Below, in pieces: positions 7,962-17,532 of a stretch of 36,412 nucleotides of DNA. The stretch lies in assembly GCA_031291275.1 (NCBI GenBank), contig JARLJJ010000308.1:1-36412 (forward strand), written 5' to 3'. Every line of letters starts with the position of its first letter. The first letter of the stretch is position 1. Under the pieces are notes generated by a model that saw only the letters and a list, made by a program, of their open reading frames with translations, did no database searches and was not told the DNA's origin. The stretch is from Formivibrio sp. (GTDB lineage Bacteria > Pseudomonadota > Gammaproteobacteria > Burkholderiales > Chitinibacteraceae). The position numbers and the translations under genes are program-made.

Positions 7962-8914
7962 AGTGGACGCTTCCCCTCAGCGGTTTCCAGCTCATCAGTT
8001 TTGACAACCTTGTAACCAAGCAAACGTTCGGCCTCTTCAATGCCGCTTTGCAGGTCACCAACCGTCTTGATGCGCATCAGATCAATGCCCAGTCTGACCA
8101 TGGTTTGTGCAATATCAGGCGCGATGCCAGTGACGATGGATACCGCGCCCATCAGGCGCGCAGCTTCAACGGTCTGAACCAGGTGGTTAGCCACTTTTGT
8201 ATCGACGGATGGCACGCCAGTTACGTCGATGACCACGACTTTGGCTCGGCTAGAACGCACTGAATGCAAAAGTTGTTCAGTCAATTGGCGTGCGCGCTGG
8301 GTGTCGATGAGTCCAATAATCGGCAGAAGCAGCAGGCCGGGGCGGAGAAGGAGTACTGGTGTTGAGAGCTCGCGGATAGCCTCTTGCTGTCCCTGGATAG
8401 TGCGTTCACGCGATGCAATATAGGTATCAATTGCCAGCCCCATGTCCAGGAAGGTGAGCTTCATCAGAGAACTAAAGGTAGCGAAGGCGTGCTCGGGGCT
8501 TTCCTTGAATTCGTCTCTCAAGCGTTTAAGAACTGCCCGCAGATAGAAGCAATACATACCGAAATAGGATTTGAGCGGCAAGCCGACACGTTCGTGAATC
8601 GCCCCGATCTTGATGCGGTTGGCAACGTATTCCTGATCGTAATTGCCTTGCGTCAGGCGCATGAAATACGCCTTTTGCATCTGTTGAACGTGCGCCAATA
8701 CTGCAGGATCAGTAAAGAATGCCTTCGTTTCTTCGAATGTCAGCAAATGACGGTAAAAATCCTGAATCACGGAATCCGCGTAGTGTTCGGCAACTTCATT
8801 GATACTTTCGAGCACCGCCACATCGCTGTCGGTAAATTCAAGAAAGGCTTTCCTCTGCCGAACTTCTTCATTGGTAATCGACGTTTCCGGGAGTGGGTTT
8901 TCTTGCTGGACCAT
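7958..8914 (-). CDS. rsbR: RsbR-type stressosome sensor with N-terminal globin domain
   Basis: This 318-residue protein has an N-terminal globin-coupled-sensor/protoglobin domain (about 20-170) and a C-terminal STAS domain (about 188-310). The globin F-helix motif IGAIHERVGLPLKSYFG puts a probable proximal haem ligand at His107. The STAS part has Thr205 (LIDTQRA) and Thr239 (SVDTKVAN), spaced 34 residues exactly as Thr171 and Thr205 of Bacillus RsbRA, so both phosphosites seem kept. Haem-binding RsbR with oxygen sensing is known in Vibrio stressosomes. The first gene of the operon, it has a strong ribosome binding site (AGGAGGC, 8918-8924). Whether haem is actually bound needs testing; ligand specificity is inferred. 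Confidence 0.92.
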   Translation of the reverse strand: MVQQENPLPETSITNEEVRQRKAFLEFTDSDVAVLESINEVAEHYADSVIQDFYRHLLTFEETKAFFTDPAVLAHVQQMQKAYFMRLTQGNYDQEYVANRIKIGAIHERVGLPLKSYFGMYCFYLRAVLKRLRDEFKESPEHAFATFSSLMKLTFLDMGLAIDTYIASRERTIQGQQEAIRELSTPVLLLRPGLLLLPIIGLIDTQRARQLTEQLLHSVRSSRAKVVVIDVTGVPSVDTKVANHLVQTVEAARLMGAVSIVTGIAPDIAQTMVRLGIDLMRIKTVGDLQSGIEEAERLLGYKVVKTDELETAEGKRPL

Positions 8915-9435
8915 TTTGCCTCCTGATGCAGAGAGATAAGGACAGCTACGAGTACCGAGGCTAGATCATTCCTCTGCCAGGTATCGATCCCGTGAATTTA
9001 AACAGTGATCTCACGATGAATCTCACGTTTCAACAACTGTGATGGGAAGGGATGGAGCAAAACGAGACGCGGGAAGGTGGAGCCTCTCGGGCAAACAAAA
9101 TAACATCGCGTGAGGTGAGCAAATGGGCCTGATCGAGCGCTTTTCTGATTCGATAAATGCCGTCGTCAGAATTTGGTTCGGTCAGACAAGAGTGCTTATG
9201 TGATGGCATGATGCAGATACCTCCAAGAGGTGGCGATGGCTGTCATGCAGTCTGGCCATTAAGCGATTAGCCCTCATCGCAGGGTGGAGACTCACTACCG
9301 GTTGATCGCATTCCAATGCTCTGCTTTAAACATGCACTCTGAATCGCACAAAAACAACCATGAGATGAAAGTGGTTTGTTGCCAAGGCGTAGCCGGTAAT
9401 CCTGCCTTCTGGCCAAGAAGCGGCATCAAGATAAT
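8915..9435. promoter_or_regulatory. Upstream region of the stressosome operon, with direct repeats
   Basis: About 520 bp separate rsbR from the end of cyoE and must hold the stressosome promoter. Two copies of ATCTCACG lie at 9008-9015 and 9020-9027, 12 bp apart (about one helical turn), roughly 100 bp before the rsbR start. That is a plausible activator site. A 61-codon frame at 9284-9469 on the plus strand has no recognisable content and I do not call it. No clear sigma-54 or sigma-28 promoter was found by eye. Confidence 0.4.
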
Positions 9436-9460
9436 CATCCATTGCCAGAGGCAATGGATG
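9436..9460 (-). terminator. Perfect 11-bp hairpin downstream of the cyo operon
   Basis: CATCCATTGCC (9436-9446) and GGCAATGGATG (9450-9460) pair perfectly around a 3-base loop, 22 bp past the cyoE stop codon. There is no uninterrupted T-run after it on the minus strand, but position and stability suit an end of cyo transcription or a stabilising 3' hairpin. Confidence 0.55.
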
Positions 9461-9482
9461 TCACCGTAAAGTCATACGTTTT

Positions 9483-10373
9483 TTAGGAAACGTAGGCCAG
9501 CATGGCCGGCAAAGGCACTTGGGGATCAACGGCCATCATCACACTGAGTGAGGTGATGGTGATAATAGAGAAGAGGAAGACACGCCGCGCCCAGACCTTA
9601 TCGTCGGTATCACTCTTGTATCCAGACAGCGCCATTCGAAGCCACCACAGGCTTGTGGCGCATGCTACGGCCAAATAGCCATAACCTGCATAGCCGCCCA
9701 CAACCAACATCACTGTTGCTGCTGTGAATGCCAGGATGTAGATCACAATTTGTCGTTTGGCCTTGGAAATGCCTTGAACCACCGGCAAGACGGGAATCGA
9801 GGCAGCTTCATAGTCCTTGAAACGGAAGATGGCAATGGCATAGGAGTGTGGCATTTGCCACAGACAGAACATCAGCAGCAGAATCACCGCGCCCATATCC
9901 AGGCGGCCTGTCACGGCGCAGTAACCGGCCACGGGGGGAACCGCGCCCGACAAACTGCCGATCAACGTGCCGTAAACCGAGTAGCGTTTCATGTAGAGGC
10001 TGTATACCCCGACATAAATCACGAAGCCGAACAGGGCGCAGCCAAATGCCAGCAGGTTGGTCCAGTGATAGAGCGTCCAGAATCCGATAACGCCCAGCAA
10101 TAGACCATGTGCCAGGGCAGCCTTGAGTGACATGGCACCCGTCACCAAAACGCGGTTCCGGGTACGTGCCATTTTGTCGTCGATATCACGATCAATACAG
10201 TTGTTCAGCGAACATCCAGAAGCGACAACCAGCGACAACCCAATCAAGGTTGCCGCGAGCAAGCCGTAGTCAACAACTCCCTTGGCTGCAAGCAGAAAAC
10301 CGCCCGCAGCCGAGATCAGATTGCCGAAAATGATGCCGGGTTTGGTGACTTCCAGATAGCGCTTGAATTTCAC
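9483..10373 (-). CDS. cyoE: Protoheme IX farnesyltransferase (haem O synthase)
   Basis: This 296-residue polytopic inner-membrane UbiA-family prenyltransferase converts haem B to haem O, the cofactor of bo3-type oxidases. The allylic-diphosphate binding aspartates are seen in [18 protein letters not shown], with a second loop at [14 protein letters not shown], and the start [25 protein letters not shown] is characteristic. It is the last gene of cyoABCDE, 11 bp after cyoD. The start is GTG at 10373 behind a GAGAGA purine stretch. Length matches E. coli CyoE (296). Confidence 0.96.
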   Translation of the reverse strand: MKFKRYLEVTKPGIIFGNLISAAGGFLLAAKGVVDYGLLAATLIGLSLVVASGCSLNNCIDRDIDDKMARTRNRVLVTGAMSLKAALAHGLLLGVIGFWTLYHWTNLLAFGCALFGFVIYVGVYSLYMKRYSVYGTLIGSLSGAVPPVAGYCAVTGRLDMGAVILLLMFCLWQMPHSYAIAIFRFKDYEAASIPVLPVVQGISKAKRQIVIYILAFTAATVMLVVGGYAGYGYLAVACATSLWWLRMALSGYKSDTDDKVWARRVFLFSIITITSLSVMMAVDPQVPLPAMLAYVS

Positions 10374-10384
10374 GTGAGTCTCTC

Positions 10385-10714
10385 TCAGGACATCATCAGC
10401 GCGTTGGCGCTGAAGATGATCCAGACCGACAGTCCGACCAGCATGACGATAATCAGCGCAGTGAACATGAAGGCAAAGGTGTTGAAACGGCCTTCCGTGG
10501 AGAAGTTCAGGTGCAGGAAATATTTCAGGTGCACCAGAATCTGCACGACGGCAAAAGCGAAGATGGTGATCAGCGTAGCCTGTTTGCTAAGGTTGCCGGC
10601 CATGACCATCCAGAATGGGATGACCGTCAAAATAACCGACAGCAAGAAACCGATTCCATAAGACTTCACGCTGCCGTGGCTCGCCGGGTTTTCATGGTGA
10701 TTGGCATGACTCAT
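10385..10714 (-). CDS. cyoD: Cytochrome o ubiquinol oxidase subunit IV
   Basis: This 109-residue subunit has three predicted transmembrane helices (about 22-44, 49-70, 83-105) and the family features [13 protein letters not shown] and [11 protein letters not shown]. Subunit IV helps assemble the CuB site of the bo3 quinol oxidase and is not catalytic. It directly abuts cyoC. Length equals E. coli CyoD (109). Confidence 0.95.
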   Translation of the reverse strand: MSHANHHENPASHGSVKSYGIGFLLSVILTVIPFWMVMAGNLSKQATLITIFAFAVVQILVHLKYFLHLNFSTEGRFNTFAFMFTALIIVMLVGLSVWIIFSANALMMS

Positions 10715-11329
10715 TTACATGGCTCCTTTCAGGTAAACGACCGTGAAAACACAGATCCAGACGATGTCCAAAAAGTGCCAGAACAGGCTCAGACAATTCA
10801 GTCGCGTCATTACTCGCGTCGATAATCCGGTTTTACCCACTTCCAGCATCAGAATGACCATCCACAGCAGACCTGCGGTGACGTGCAAGCCGTGCATGCC
10901 GACCAGGGCAAAAAAAGAAGACAAGAAGGCACTGGCTGAAGGTCCGTGACCTTCACCGATCAGGTGATGAAACTCGTTGACTTCCATGCCGATGAACAAG
11001 GCGCCGAACAGAAAGGTCACGCCCAGCCAGCTGATCAGACCTGCTTTATTGCCCTTGTTGCCCAACACCATGGCAAAACCGTAGGTGATGCTACTGAACA
11101 GCAAGGCGAATGTTTCGATCAATACATACTTGAGATCGAAGATATCCTTGCCGCTGACGCTGCCGGCTGTGTTCTTGACGAGAACAGCGTAAACCGAAAA
11201 TACACTGGCGAATAAAATGCAGTCCGTCATCAGGTAGAGCCAGAAGCCGAACACGGTTTGCGAGCCGCTGTCATGGTGCTCATGGGCATGAGCGGCTGGG
11301 TCGTTTGCGTTAATTGCGTAAGTTGTCAT
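10715..11329 (-). CDS. cyoC: Cytochrome o ubiquinol oxidase subunit III
   Basis: This 204-residue haem-copper oxidase subunit III has five transmembrane helices. [57 protein letters not shown] and the final [18 protein letters not shown] are typical of CyoC. It lies between cyoB and cyoD with spacings of a few bases, as in other cyo operons. It supports the catalytic subunit; no metal ligands are expected. Length equals E. coli CyoC. Confidence 0.96.
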   Translation of the reverse strand: MTTYAINANDPAAHAHEHHDSGSQTVFGFWLYLMTDCILFASVFSVYAVLVKNTAGSVSGKDIFDLKYVLIETFALLFSSITYGFAMVLGNKGNKAGLISWLGVTFLFGALFIGMEVNEFHHLIGEGHGPSASAFLSSFFALVGMHGLHVTAGLLWMVILMLEVGKTGLSTRVMTRLNCLSLFWHFLDIVWICVFTVVYLKGAM

Positions 11330-11335
11330 GGTGTT

Positions 11336-13384
11336 TTAAACCTGCTCCACAGTACTTGCCTCAAGGCCGAACAGCGTCGGTGCGGCTATCTCTGGCTTGT
11401 CGTAAATATGCTCGCTGCTGCCGAGTTTCTTCATCCGCCCACGTTCGATCGCTTCAATTTCATCGGGTTGCACGTAGTAGTCCAGATTGTCGTCGTAAGC
11501 GCGAACCAGGAAGCTGGCAACAATGGCCAGCAGGGCGATAATTGCCAACCACCAGATATGCCAGATGGCGGCAAAACCGGCTGCGGTTGCAAACGCGCCA
11601 ATGAATACACCGGTGGCGGTATTTTTCGGCATATGAATCGGGGCGTATTGCGCAGGAGCCACGTAGGCGATGCCCTTTTCCTTCATGTCGGTAAAGGCAT
11701 CGATGTCATGCACCACGGGCAATTGGGCGAAGTTATAGAACGGTGCCGGAGAAGAGGTAGACCACTCCAATGTATGGCCATTCCACGGATCGCCGGTGAG
11801 ATCCAGGTTGGCTTTGCGATCGCGAACGCTCACAAAAATTTGCGCGAACTGGCTGGCGATACCGCACAAAATAAGCACTGCGCCGAAACAGGCCAAATAC
11901 AGCCAAATGTTCCAGTCCGGGTTGTTGGTATGGTTCAGGCGGCGCGTCATGCCCAGAAAGCCCAGTACGTACAGTGGCATGAAGGCAAAGTAGAAGCCGC
12001 TCTGCCAGAACCAGAAGGCGGTTTTGCCCAGTTTTTCATTGAGCTTGAAGCCGAATACCTTGGGGAACCAGAACACAAACCCGGCCAGGTAACCAAATAC
12101 CGCACCGCCGATGATGGTGTTGTGGAAGTGGGCAATCAAAAACAAGCTGTTGTGCAACATGAAGTCGGCGCCGGGCAGGGCCATCAAAACACCGGTCATG
12201 CCGCCGACCGAGAACGTCACCATGAAACCCAACGTCCACAATACCGGAGAAGTGAAGCGCAAACGGCCTTGGTAAATGGTGAAAAGCCAGTTGAACAGTT
12301 TTACCCCGGTCGGAATCGAGATGATCATGGTCGCAATGCCAAAGAACGCATTGACATCCGCGCCGGAGCCCATCGTGAAAAAGTGGTGCAGCCAGACAAT
12401 GAAGCCGAGCACCGAGATAATGCCGCTGGCCACGATCATGGATGTGTGACCAAACAGGCGTTTGCCGGAGAAGGTTGAAATCACTTCCGAAAACACGCCG
12501 AAAGCGGGCAGGATCAGGATGTATACCTCGGGATGTCCCCATGCCCAGAACAGATTGATATACATCATAGGATTGCCACCGGCTTCATTGGTGAAGAAGT
12601 GGAAATCCAGATAGCGATCCAGGCTCAGCATGGCCAGCAAACCGGTCAGGATCGGAAACGATGCCACGATCAGGATGTTGGCCCAGGTGCAGGTCCAGGT
12701 GAAAATCGGCATTTGCATCAATTTCATGCCGGGCGCGCGCATCTTGATCACCGTCACCAGGAAGTTGATGGCTGTCAGCGTGGTTCCTATCCCCGCAATC
12801 TGCAATGCCCACGTGTAATAGTCGACCCCCACATCCGGGCTGTATGTCAGTTCTGATAAAGGTGGATAAGCGACCCAGCCGGTGCGGGCAAAATTGCCGA
12901 CCCCAAGCGAAAGATCGATCAGCACGACCGCCGAAACCAGCAGCCAGAAACTCAAGGAGTTCAGAAATGGAAAGGCAACGTCGCGCGCGCCGATCTGCAA
13001 CGGCACCACGATGTTCATCAGGCCGGTCATGAACGGCATGGCCATGAAGATGATCATGATCACACCGTGAGCGGTGAAAATCTGGTCATAGTGTTCCGGT
13101 GGCAAGACGCCCAGATGCCCGTTGGTGGCCAGAGCCAGTTGGGTGCGCATCATGATTGCATCGGCAAAACCACGGACCAGCATGAGCATGGCGACGATGA
13201 TGTACATCACGCCGATGCGCTTATGGTCGACCGAGGTCAACCACTCCGTCCAGAGATAGCGCCATTTGCCAAAATAAGTGATGGTTGCCAAAAGCATGAG
13301 ACCCGCCAGGCTTGCGCCTGCCAGTGTCACCATGATGATCGGCTCGTGGAAGGGAATGGCTTCCAGGGTCAGTTTTCCGAACAT
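11336..13384 (-). CDS. cyoB: Cytochrome o ubiquinol oxidase subunit I (catalytic)
   Basis: This 682-residue haem-copper oxidase subunit I reduces O2 to water with quinol electrons and pumps protons. Ligand motifs are all present: FTAHGVIM (low-spin haem His), [17 protein letters not shown] (CuB His and cross-linked Tyr), [12 protein letters not shown] (two CuB His) and [12 protein letters not shown] (high- and low-spin haem His). The ATG at 13384 is chosen because AGGAG lies at 13395-13399; a TTG frame seven codons further upstream would overlap the end of cyoA. It is slightly longer than E. coli CyoB (663). Confidence 0.96.
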   Translation of the reverse strand: MFGKLTLEAIPFHEPIIMVTLAGASLAGLMLLATITYFGKWRYLWTEWLTSVDHKRIGVMYIIVAMLMLVRGFADAIMMRTQLALATNGHLGVLPPEHYDQIFTAHGVIMIIFMAMPFMTGLMNIVVPLQIGARDVAFPFLNSLSFWLLVSAVVLIDLSLGVGNFARTGWVAYPPLSELTYSPDVGVDYYTWALQIAGIGTTLTAINFLVTVIKMRAPGMKLMQMPIFTWTCTWANILIVASFPILTGLLAMLSLDRYLDFHFFTNEAGGNPMMYINLFWAWGHPEVYILILPAFGVFSEVISTFSGKRLFGHTSMIVASGIISVLGFIVWLHHFFTMGSGADVNAFFGIATMIISIPTGVKLFNWLFTIYQGRLRFTSPVLWTLGFMVTFSVGGMTGVLMALPGADFMLHNSLFLIAHFHNTIIGGAVFGYLAGFVFWFPKVFGFKLNEKLGKTAFWFWQSGFYFAFMPLYVLGFLGMTRRLNHTNNPDWNIWLYLACFGAVLILCGIASQFAQIFVSVRDRKANLDLTGDPWNGHTLEWSTSSPAPFYNFAQLPVVHDIDAFTDMKEKGIAYVAPAQYAPIHMPKNTATGVFIGAFATAAGFAAIWHIWWLAIIALLAIVASFLVRAYDDNLDYYVQPDEIEAIERGRMKKLGSSEHIYDKPEIAAPTLFGLEASTVEQV

Positions 13385-13391
13385 TGTTTTC

Positions 13392-14369
13392 TTACTCCTT
13401 AACAACCATTGGCATGTGCATTGTCTTGTCCACGCCTGCAGGCACTATGTGTGTTGCTGCAGCGGGTTTTTGCATTGTCTTGTCCATTTCCGCCGGTGCC
13501 ATGGGACTGGCTCCGGCTGGCATGGTCATGTACTTGTTCAGCACGGTGTCGAACATGTGGGGAGAAACCGAAGAAAAGAACGCTACCGGGTTATTTTCAC
13601 TGGGCTTGGCCAGATTGTCATAGGCCTGCGTGTCCAGGGTTTTGCCGGAATCCTCCCGAGCATGCTTCACCCAGGCATCGAACTCGGCCGGCGTTGCCAG
13701 TGCGATGGCATTGAACTTCATTCCAGAGAATCCTGCGCCACTGTAGTTGGACGAAAACCCTTGATAGGTGCCTGGTTCGTTGGCAATCAGGTGCAGTTGC
13801 GTCTGCATGCCAGCCATGGTGTAGATTTGACCGGCCAGCTGCGGAATGAAGAATGAATTCATGATCGAATCGGAGGTGATCCTGAAGTTCACCGGAACAT
13901 TGGTCGGAAATGCAATCTGGTTGACCGTGGCAATGTTCTGTTCCGGGTAGATAAACAGCCACTTCCAGTTCAAGGAAACCACTTCGATCGTGATGGGTTT
14001 TTTGGCGGAATCGAGTGGCCGGTAAGGATCGAGCCGGTGAGTACTGTTCCATGTCAGCATGGCGAGGAACGCAACAATGATGCAAGGAATAAGCCAGACG
14101 ATAATTTCAATTTTGATCGAGTGTGCCCACTTGGGTGTGTATGTTGCACCTTGATTGCCCGCTCGATATTTCCAGGCAAAAACCAAGGTCAGCACGATGA
14201 CCGGAATAACCACGAGCAACATCAGCAAAGTAGCCGTGATGATCAAGGATTTTTCATCTGAGGCAATCTGACCTTTCGGGTCAAGAATACCTCCTTGGCA
14301 ACCGGAGAGCAGGGCTGCACCGATCAGAGATAGCCCTTGAAAGGAGCGAGGGTATTTACTGTTTATCAT
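13392..14369 (-). CDS. cyoA: Cytochrome o ubiquinol oxidase subunit II, lipoprotein
   Basis: This 325-residue subunit II has a lipoprotein signal (lipobox LLSGC, Cys24), two transmembrane helices (about 42-66 and 86-108) and a periplasmic cupredoxin domain without CuA ligands, as expected for a quinol oxidase. The core ends near residue 270. The tail is unusual: a Met/Pro/Ala-rich extension with a duplicated DKTM unit ([16 protein letters not shown]). At DNA level a 16-bp exact repeat at 13417-13432 and 13471-13486 is 54 bp apart, an in-frame 18-codon duplication. First gene of the operon. Confidence 0.95.
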   Translation of the reverse strand: MINSKYPRSFQGLSLIGAALLSGCQGGILDPKGQIASDEKSLIITATLLMLLVVIPVIVLTLVFAWKYRAGNQGATYTPKWAHSIKIEIIVWLIPCIIVAFLAMLTWNSTHRLDPYRPLDSAKKPITIEVVSLNWKWLFIYPEQNIATVNQIAFPTNVPVNFRITSDSIMNSFFIPQLAGQIYTMAGMQTQLHLIANEPGTYQGFSSNYSGAGFSGMKFNAIALATPAEFDAWVKHAREDSGKTLDTQAYDNLAKPSENNPVAFFSSVSPHMFDTVLNKYMTMPAGASPMAPAEMDKTMQKPAAATHIVPAGVDKTMHMPMVVKE

Positions 14370-14934
14370 CTTCCTACCTTACAAATGGAAAGGGCGTCTG
14401 CGCTTTCCCGGCACGAATGATGTTGCGAGGAACAATGCGACATCAAAAACCAGATGGGTACAAAAGGTTATCTCCATGAAGGATGAATAACCGGGCCAGA
14501 AATTGCTGTCCTGCCATGACCAAACAAGCGCAACGGAACGATGTCGGCCTTGGATTACCATGTCGGGTGATCGACTTCGTAAGGCGTGCGATAGAATGAA
14601 ATGGGTACTACGAAAAATTAGAAAGTGTGCCAGTTAAGCTGTTCGGTAGCTTACTTTATTGTTGCTTTGACTACTTGTTGGCGTAATAAAGCCTTCTGTT
14701 TGATTCGCTTTAAACGGCAAAGCGAATGGACTGAGTGGCCCTTTTCAATTCTTGGTTCTAACAGGAACAGACCGTATTGAAAACCATTTTCATTAAATCT
14801 TCAATAGCAACTACTAACGCCGCAGTTTTGCAACCGGCTGGTCTTGGTTTGTTGATGCATGTCAAGTTATCAACCCGCTTTCAGCAACCGCTTAATCTGC
14901 CTTGATTTAATGCTTCAATCTGACATGGGGGGAA
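14370..14934. promoter_or_regulatory. Upstream region of the cyo operon with a hairpin
   Basis: This non-coding stretch should contain the cyoA promoter near its left end. A 60-codon minus frame at 14379-14561 directly before cyoA has no recognisable content and no ribosome binding site. A perfect 9-bp hairpin, ATTCGCTTT (14703-14711) and AAAGCGAAT (14719-14727) with a 7-base loop, sits in the middle without a T-tract; its role is unknown. Confidence 0.35.
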
Positions 14935-15168
14935 ATGGCGTCCCTGTTACTCGGCGTTACAAAACTATTTTCGCTGTGTGGCAAATATGTTGCATCAGCC
15001 TGGCTGGAGTGGCCAAAACAAGAGGTAGCACTTTATGCGTTCTCTTTTGATGCATTGATGGCAATTGGATATGGCGAAGTCATCCCTTATAGTAAAACCA
15101 GCAGGCCGTATTCAACAGCGCATGCTAAACGCTTATTTTTAGGTATGTTTCATACAGAATTCGTGTAA
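14935..15168 (+). CDS. Small hypothetical protein, doubtful
   Basis: This 77-residue frame has a start preceded by a GGGGGG purine run at the proper distance (14927-14932). The product has a hydrophobic N-terminal half and no motif I recognise. It stands alone in a 930-bp gap. It may be a real small protein, a gene relic or chance. Codon use was not measured. Confidence 0.2.
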   Translation: MASLLLGVTKLFSLCGKYVASAWLEWPKQEVALYAFSFDALMAIGYGEVIPYSKTSRPYSTAHAKRLFLGMFHTEFV

Positions 15169-15298
15169 TGTAGTAAGTTGGTTGCAATGAGGAAATGAGT
15201 TGCAAAACTAGATGTTTAAGCTTGGCATGTTGTTTACCAAATCATGTATTTCCGAGTTGTATCGAGGTGAGTGAAACAACGAACGAAACTAGCCAAAC

Positions 15299-16243
15299 AT
15301 GAGCAAATTCAAACCCCTTCTTTTGATATACCCAGACAATAGCCAGTCAACCTTGGCTGCCGTGAAGCAATTTGTCGACAATGTGGCGCGGCGTACCAAC
15401 GGACAAATCACGATTGCCGCAGTTCCGATCAGTAAATTGGTCAATCAGCCGGTGCTTGTTGACATGGTCATTGATGGCTATGCCGACATGGCGCTACCCG
15501 CGCATGACCGCTTGCGCGCTTGCTCAAAAATCTTTGGTTGTATCGGTGCTCCATTTGCGTTTGATGATTATGCTCACGCAGATCGCGTTCTCGACGGTGA
15601 ATTCGCCGATCATGTACGTCCCGATCTTGAAAAAACAGGGATGGTCTATCTCGGTAGTTGGGAATGGGGATTTCGCCAAATTACCAACTCCAGGCACCCC
15701 ATTCTTGACCCTGAAAATATGCGGGGGTTGAAAATTCGGGTGCCTACGACGCCGCTTTGTCAAAACATGATTCGTGCCTTGGGTAGCACTCCGGTGATGG
15801 TTGAATTTGAGCAGCTTGCCCGTGCTATCCGGCAAGGCTTGATAGATGGCCAAGAAAATCCGATCGAGATTATTCATGCGCTTGGCTTGCAACAAACCCA
15901 AAAGTATCTCTGCTTGCTCAATTACAGCTATGGCACTCTCGCGCACGTGTTCAATAAAAACCGGTTCGATAATCTCACACCTACCCAGCAAATGATTCTT
16001 CATGAGGAGTCGCGTAAAGCTGGACAACTTATGCGTCAGTTAACCCGGTCGCGGGAAACAGAACAACTGGCTGAATTCGCCAGTAATGGTGTTCAGATTG
16101 ACCGGCCTGATCAGAGTGCATTCAAGGCACTGATGGCGCCGGTTTATGCCGGTATGCGTGAATCGTTTGGTCCAGAAACTGTGCGCACTTTTCTCGACAT
16201 GGTCGAGCGTCAGCGCAAGGCCCCAAGATTGGAGACGCTATGA
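15299..16243 (+). CDS. DctP-like TRAP solute-binding protein without signal peptide
   Basis: This 314-residue protein has the DctP fold: the N-terminal strand LLLIYPDNSQ, the ligand-clamping arginine region MRGLKIRVPTTP and the hallmark GLIDGQENP. DctP proteins normally bind organic acids in the periplasm and carry a signal peptide. Here the mature domain begins at residue 5 and an in-frame TAG lies three codons before the ATG, so no leader is possible. No TRAP membrane genes are present. It overlaps the histidine kinase gene by 4 bp (ATGA), so it is probably a cytoplasmic sensor partner of that kinase. The ligand is not predictable. Confidence 0.85.
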   Translation: MSKFKPLLLIYPDNSQSTLAAVKQFVDNVARRTNGQITIAAVPISKLVNQPVLVDMVIDGYADMALPAHDRLRACSKIFGCIGAPFAFDDYAHADRVLDGEFADHVRPDLEKTGMVYLGSWEWGFRQITNSRHPILDPENMRGLKIRVPTTPLCQNMIRALGSTPVMVEFEQLARAIRQGLIDGQENPIEIIHALGLQQTQKYLCLLNYSYGTLAHVFNKNRFDNLTPTQQMILHEESRKAGQLMRQLTRSRETEQLAEFASNGVQIDRPDQSAFKALMAPVYAGMRESFGPETVRTFLDMVERQRKAPRLETL

Positions 16244-17532
16244 ACGAACAGTGTTCAAATCTTCAGCAAGAATGGGCCGATATTGTGCAGCATACGATGT
16301 CCGAAGGTGTTCTCGGGCTTGATCAAGCTCAACGAATCACCCGTGCCAATCGTGCGGCGCAATACATGCTTGGCTGGACCGAAGAAGAACTTGTTGGCAA
16401 TAAGCTTCATGATTTGCTGCAATTCAAGCGTCGTGATGGCAGACCGTACCTGGAGAGTGAAAGCCCGCTTGCTTGGCTCAATAATGGAGGGGCACTTTAT
16501 TTCATTGAAGATGTATTCTGGCGCAAAGATGGTAGCCTGATTGACGTTGAAGTATCGGCTACCTTGCTCCCGGAACTCGATCACGATACGCATGCCCTTG
16601 TTGTTCTGCGCGATATTTCTGAGCGCAAGGAAAGTCAGACGGAGTTGCTTAAAGCGTTTCAGGACCTTGATGCGCTTAACCAGGGTCTTGAAAAAGCGCG
16701 CAACCAACTCGTGCAATCCGAAAAAATGGCTTCGGTAGGGCAATTAGCCGCCGGGGTAGCCCACGAGATTAATAATCCAATCGGTTTTGTTTATTCCAAT
16801 CTGGGTTCGCTCAAAGGGCAGGTGGATAATCTGCTACGGGTGCTGGATGCCTATCAAAAAGCCGAACACGCTTTGTCCGGACATGCCGAGTTACTGGCGG
16901 GCATTGTGCAGGCAAAATTGATTGCTGATCTCGATTTTCTGCAGGAAGACATTGCCAACCTGATTGATGAATCGATCGATGGGGTGCATCGCGTTAAAAA
17001 AATTGTTGAAAACTTGAAAGATTTTTCGCGCGTTGATTCGGCCGAGTGGCAGTTCGCCAACCTCGAACAAGGACTGGAAAGCACACTCAACATAGCCTGG
17101 AATGAAATAAAGTATAAAGCCGAGGTCATCAAGGATTATGCGGGACTCCCCGATATTGAATGCATTGCCGGTCAGTTGAATCAGGTCTTTATGAATTTGA
17201 TCGTGAATGCAGCTCAAGCGATTGAGGACCGGGGCATTATTTATTTGCGAACAGGTGTGGAAGGTGAAAACGTTTGGATTGAGGTTGAGGATACGGGCAA
17301 GGGAATCGATCCAGAGCATAAAGACAAAATTTTCGAGCCGTTTTTTACCACTAAGCCGATTGGCAAGGGAACGGGTCTGGGTCTTGCGCTGGCTTATGGT
17401 ATTGTTCAGCGCCATCAAGGACAGCTTGATGTGCGTAGTGAGTTGGGTAAAGGAACATTGTTCCGTGTTACCCTGCCGCGAAAACGGGTAACGACAAATA
17501 TACTATTGCCACTAGAGCAACAAGATAACTGA
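16240..17532 (+). CDS. Soluble PAS-domain sensor histidine kinase
   Basis: This 430-residue kinase has no transmembrane segment. It has a PAS domain (about 10-130, ending in [13 protein letters not shown]), a phosphoacceptor helix ([20 protein letters not shown]; His in AHEINNP) and a HATPase domain with N-box ([14 protein letters not shown]), G1 (DTGKGID), F (FEPFFTTK) and G2 ([13 protein letters not shown]). It resembles NtrB/ZraS-type kinases. It is translationally coupled to the preceding signal-less DctP-like protein. No response regulator lies next to it; the nearest CheY is 9 kb away. Confidence 0.92.
   Translation: MNEQCSNLQQEWADIVQHTMSEGVLGLDQAQRITRANRAAQYMLGWTEEELVGNKLHDLLQFKRRDGRPYLESESPLAWLNNGGALYFIEDVFWRKDGSLIDVEVSATLLPELDHDTHALVVLRDISERKESQTELLKAFQDLDALNQGLEKARNQLVQSEKMASVGQLAAGVAHEINNPIGFVYSNLGSLKGQVDNLLRVLDAYQKAEHALSGHAELLAGIVQAKLIADLDFLQEDIANLIDESIDGVHRVKKIVENLKDFSRVDSAEWQFANLEQGLESTLNIAWNEIKYKAEVIKDYAGLPDIECIAGQLNQVFMNLIVNAAQAIEDRGIIYLRTGVEGENVWIEVEDTGKGIDPEHKDKIFEPFFTTKPIGKGTGLGLALAYGIVQRHQGQLDVRSELGKGTLFRVTLPRKRVTTNILLPLEQQDN

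Noticed and set aside
8915-9435. Sigma-54 promoter upstream of rsbR (TGGCAG segment)
   Set aside because: The required GC at the second element is absent after the GG with ten-base spacing.
9284-9469. 61-codon frame between rsbR and cyoE
   Set aside because: No motif, no convincing ribosome binding site, and its end runs through the 9436-9460 hairpin.
11258-12478. 406-codon plus-strand open frame across the cyoB region
   Set aside because: Antisense to the unmistakable cyoB gene; the translation has no family content and the frame is open only because of cyoB codon usage.
14379-14561. 60-codon minus-strand frame directly upstream of cyoA
   Set aside because: Position suggests a leader peptide, but there is no ribosome binding site and the composition looks random.
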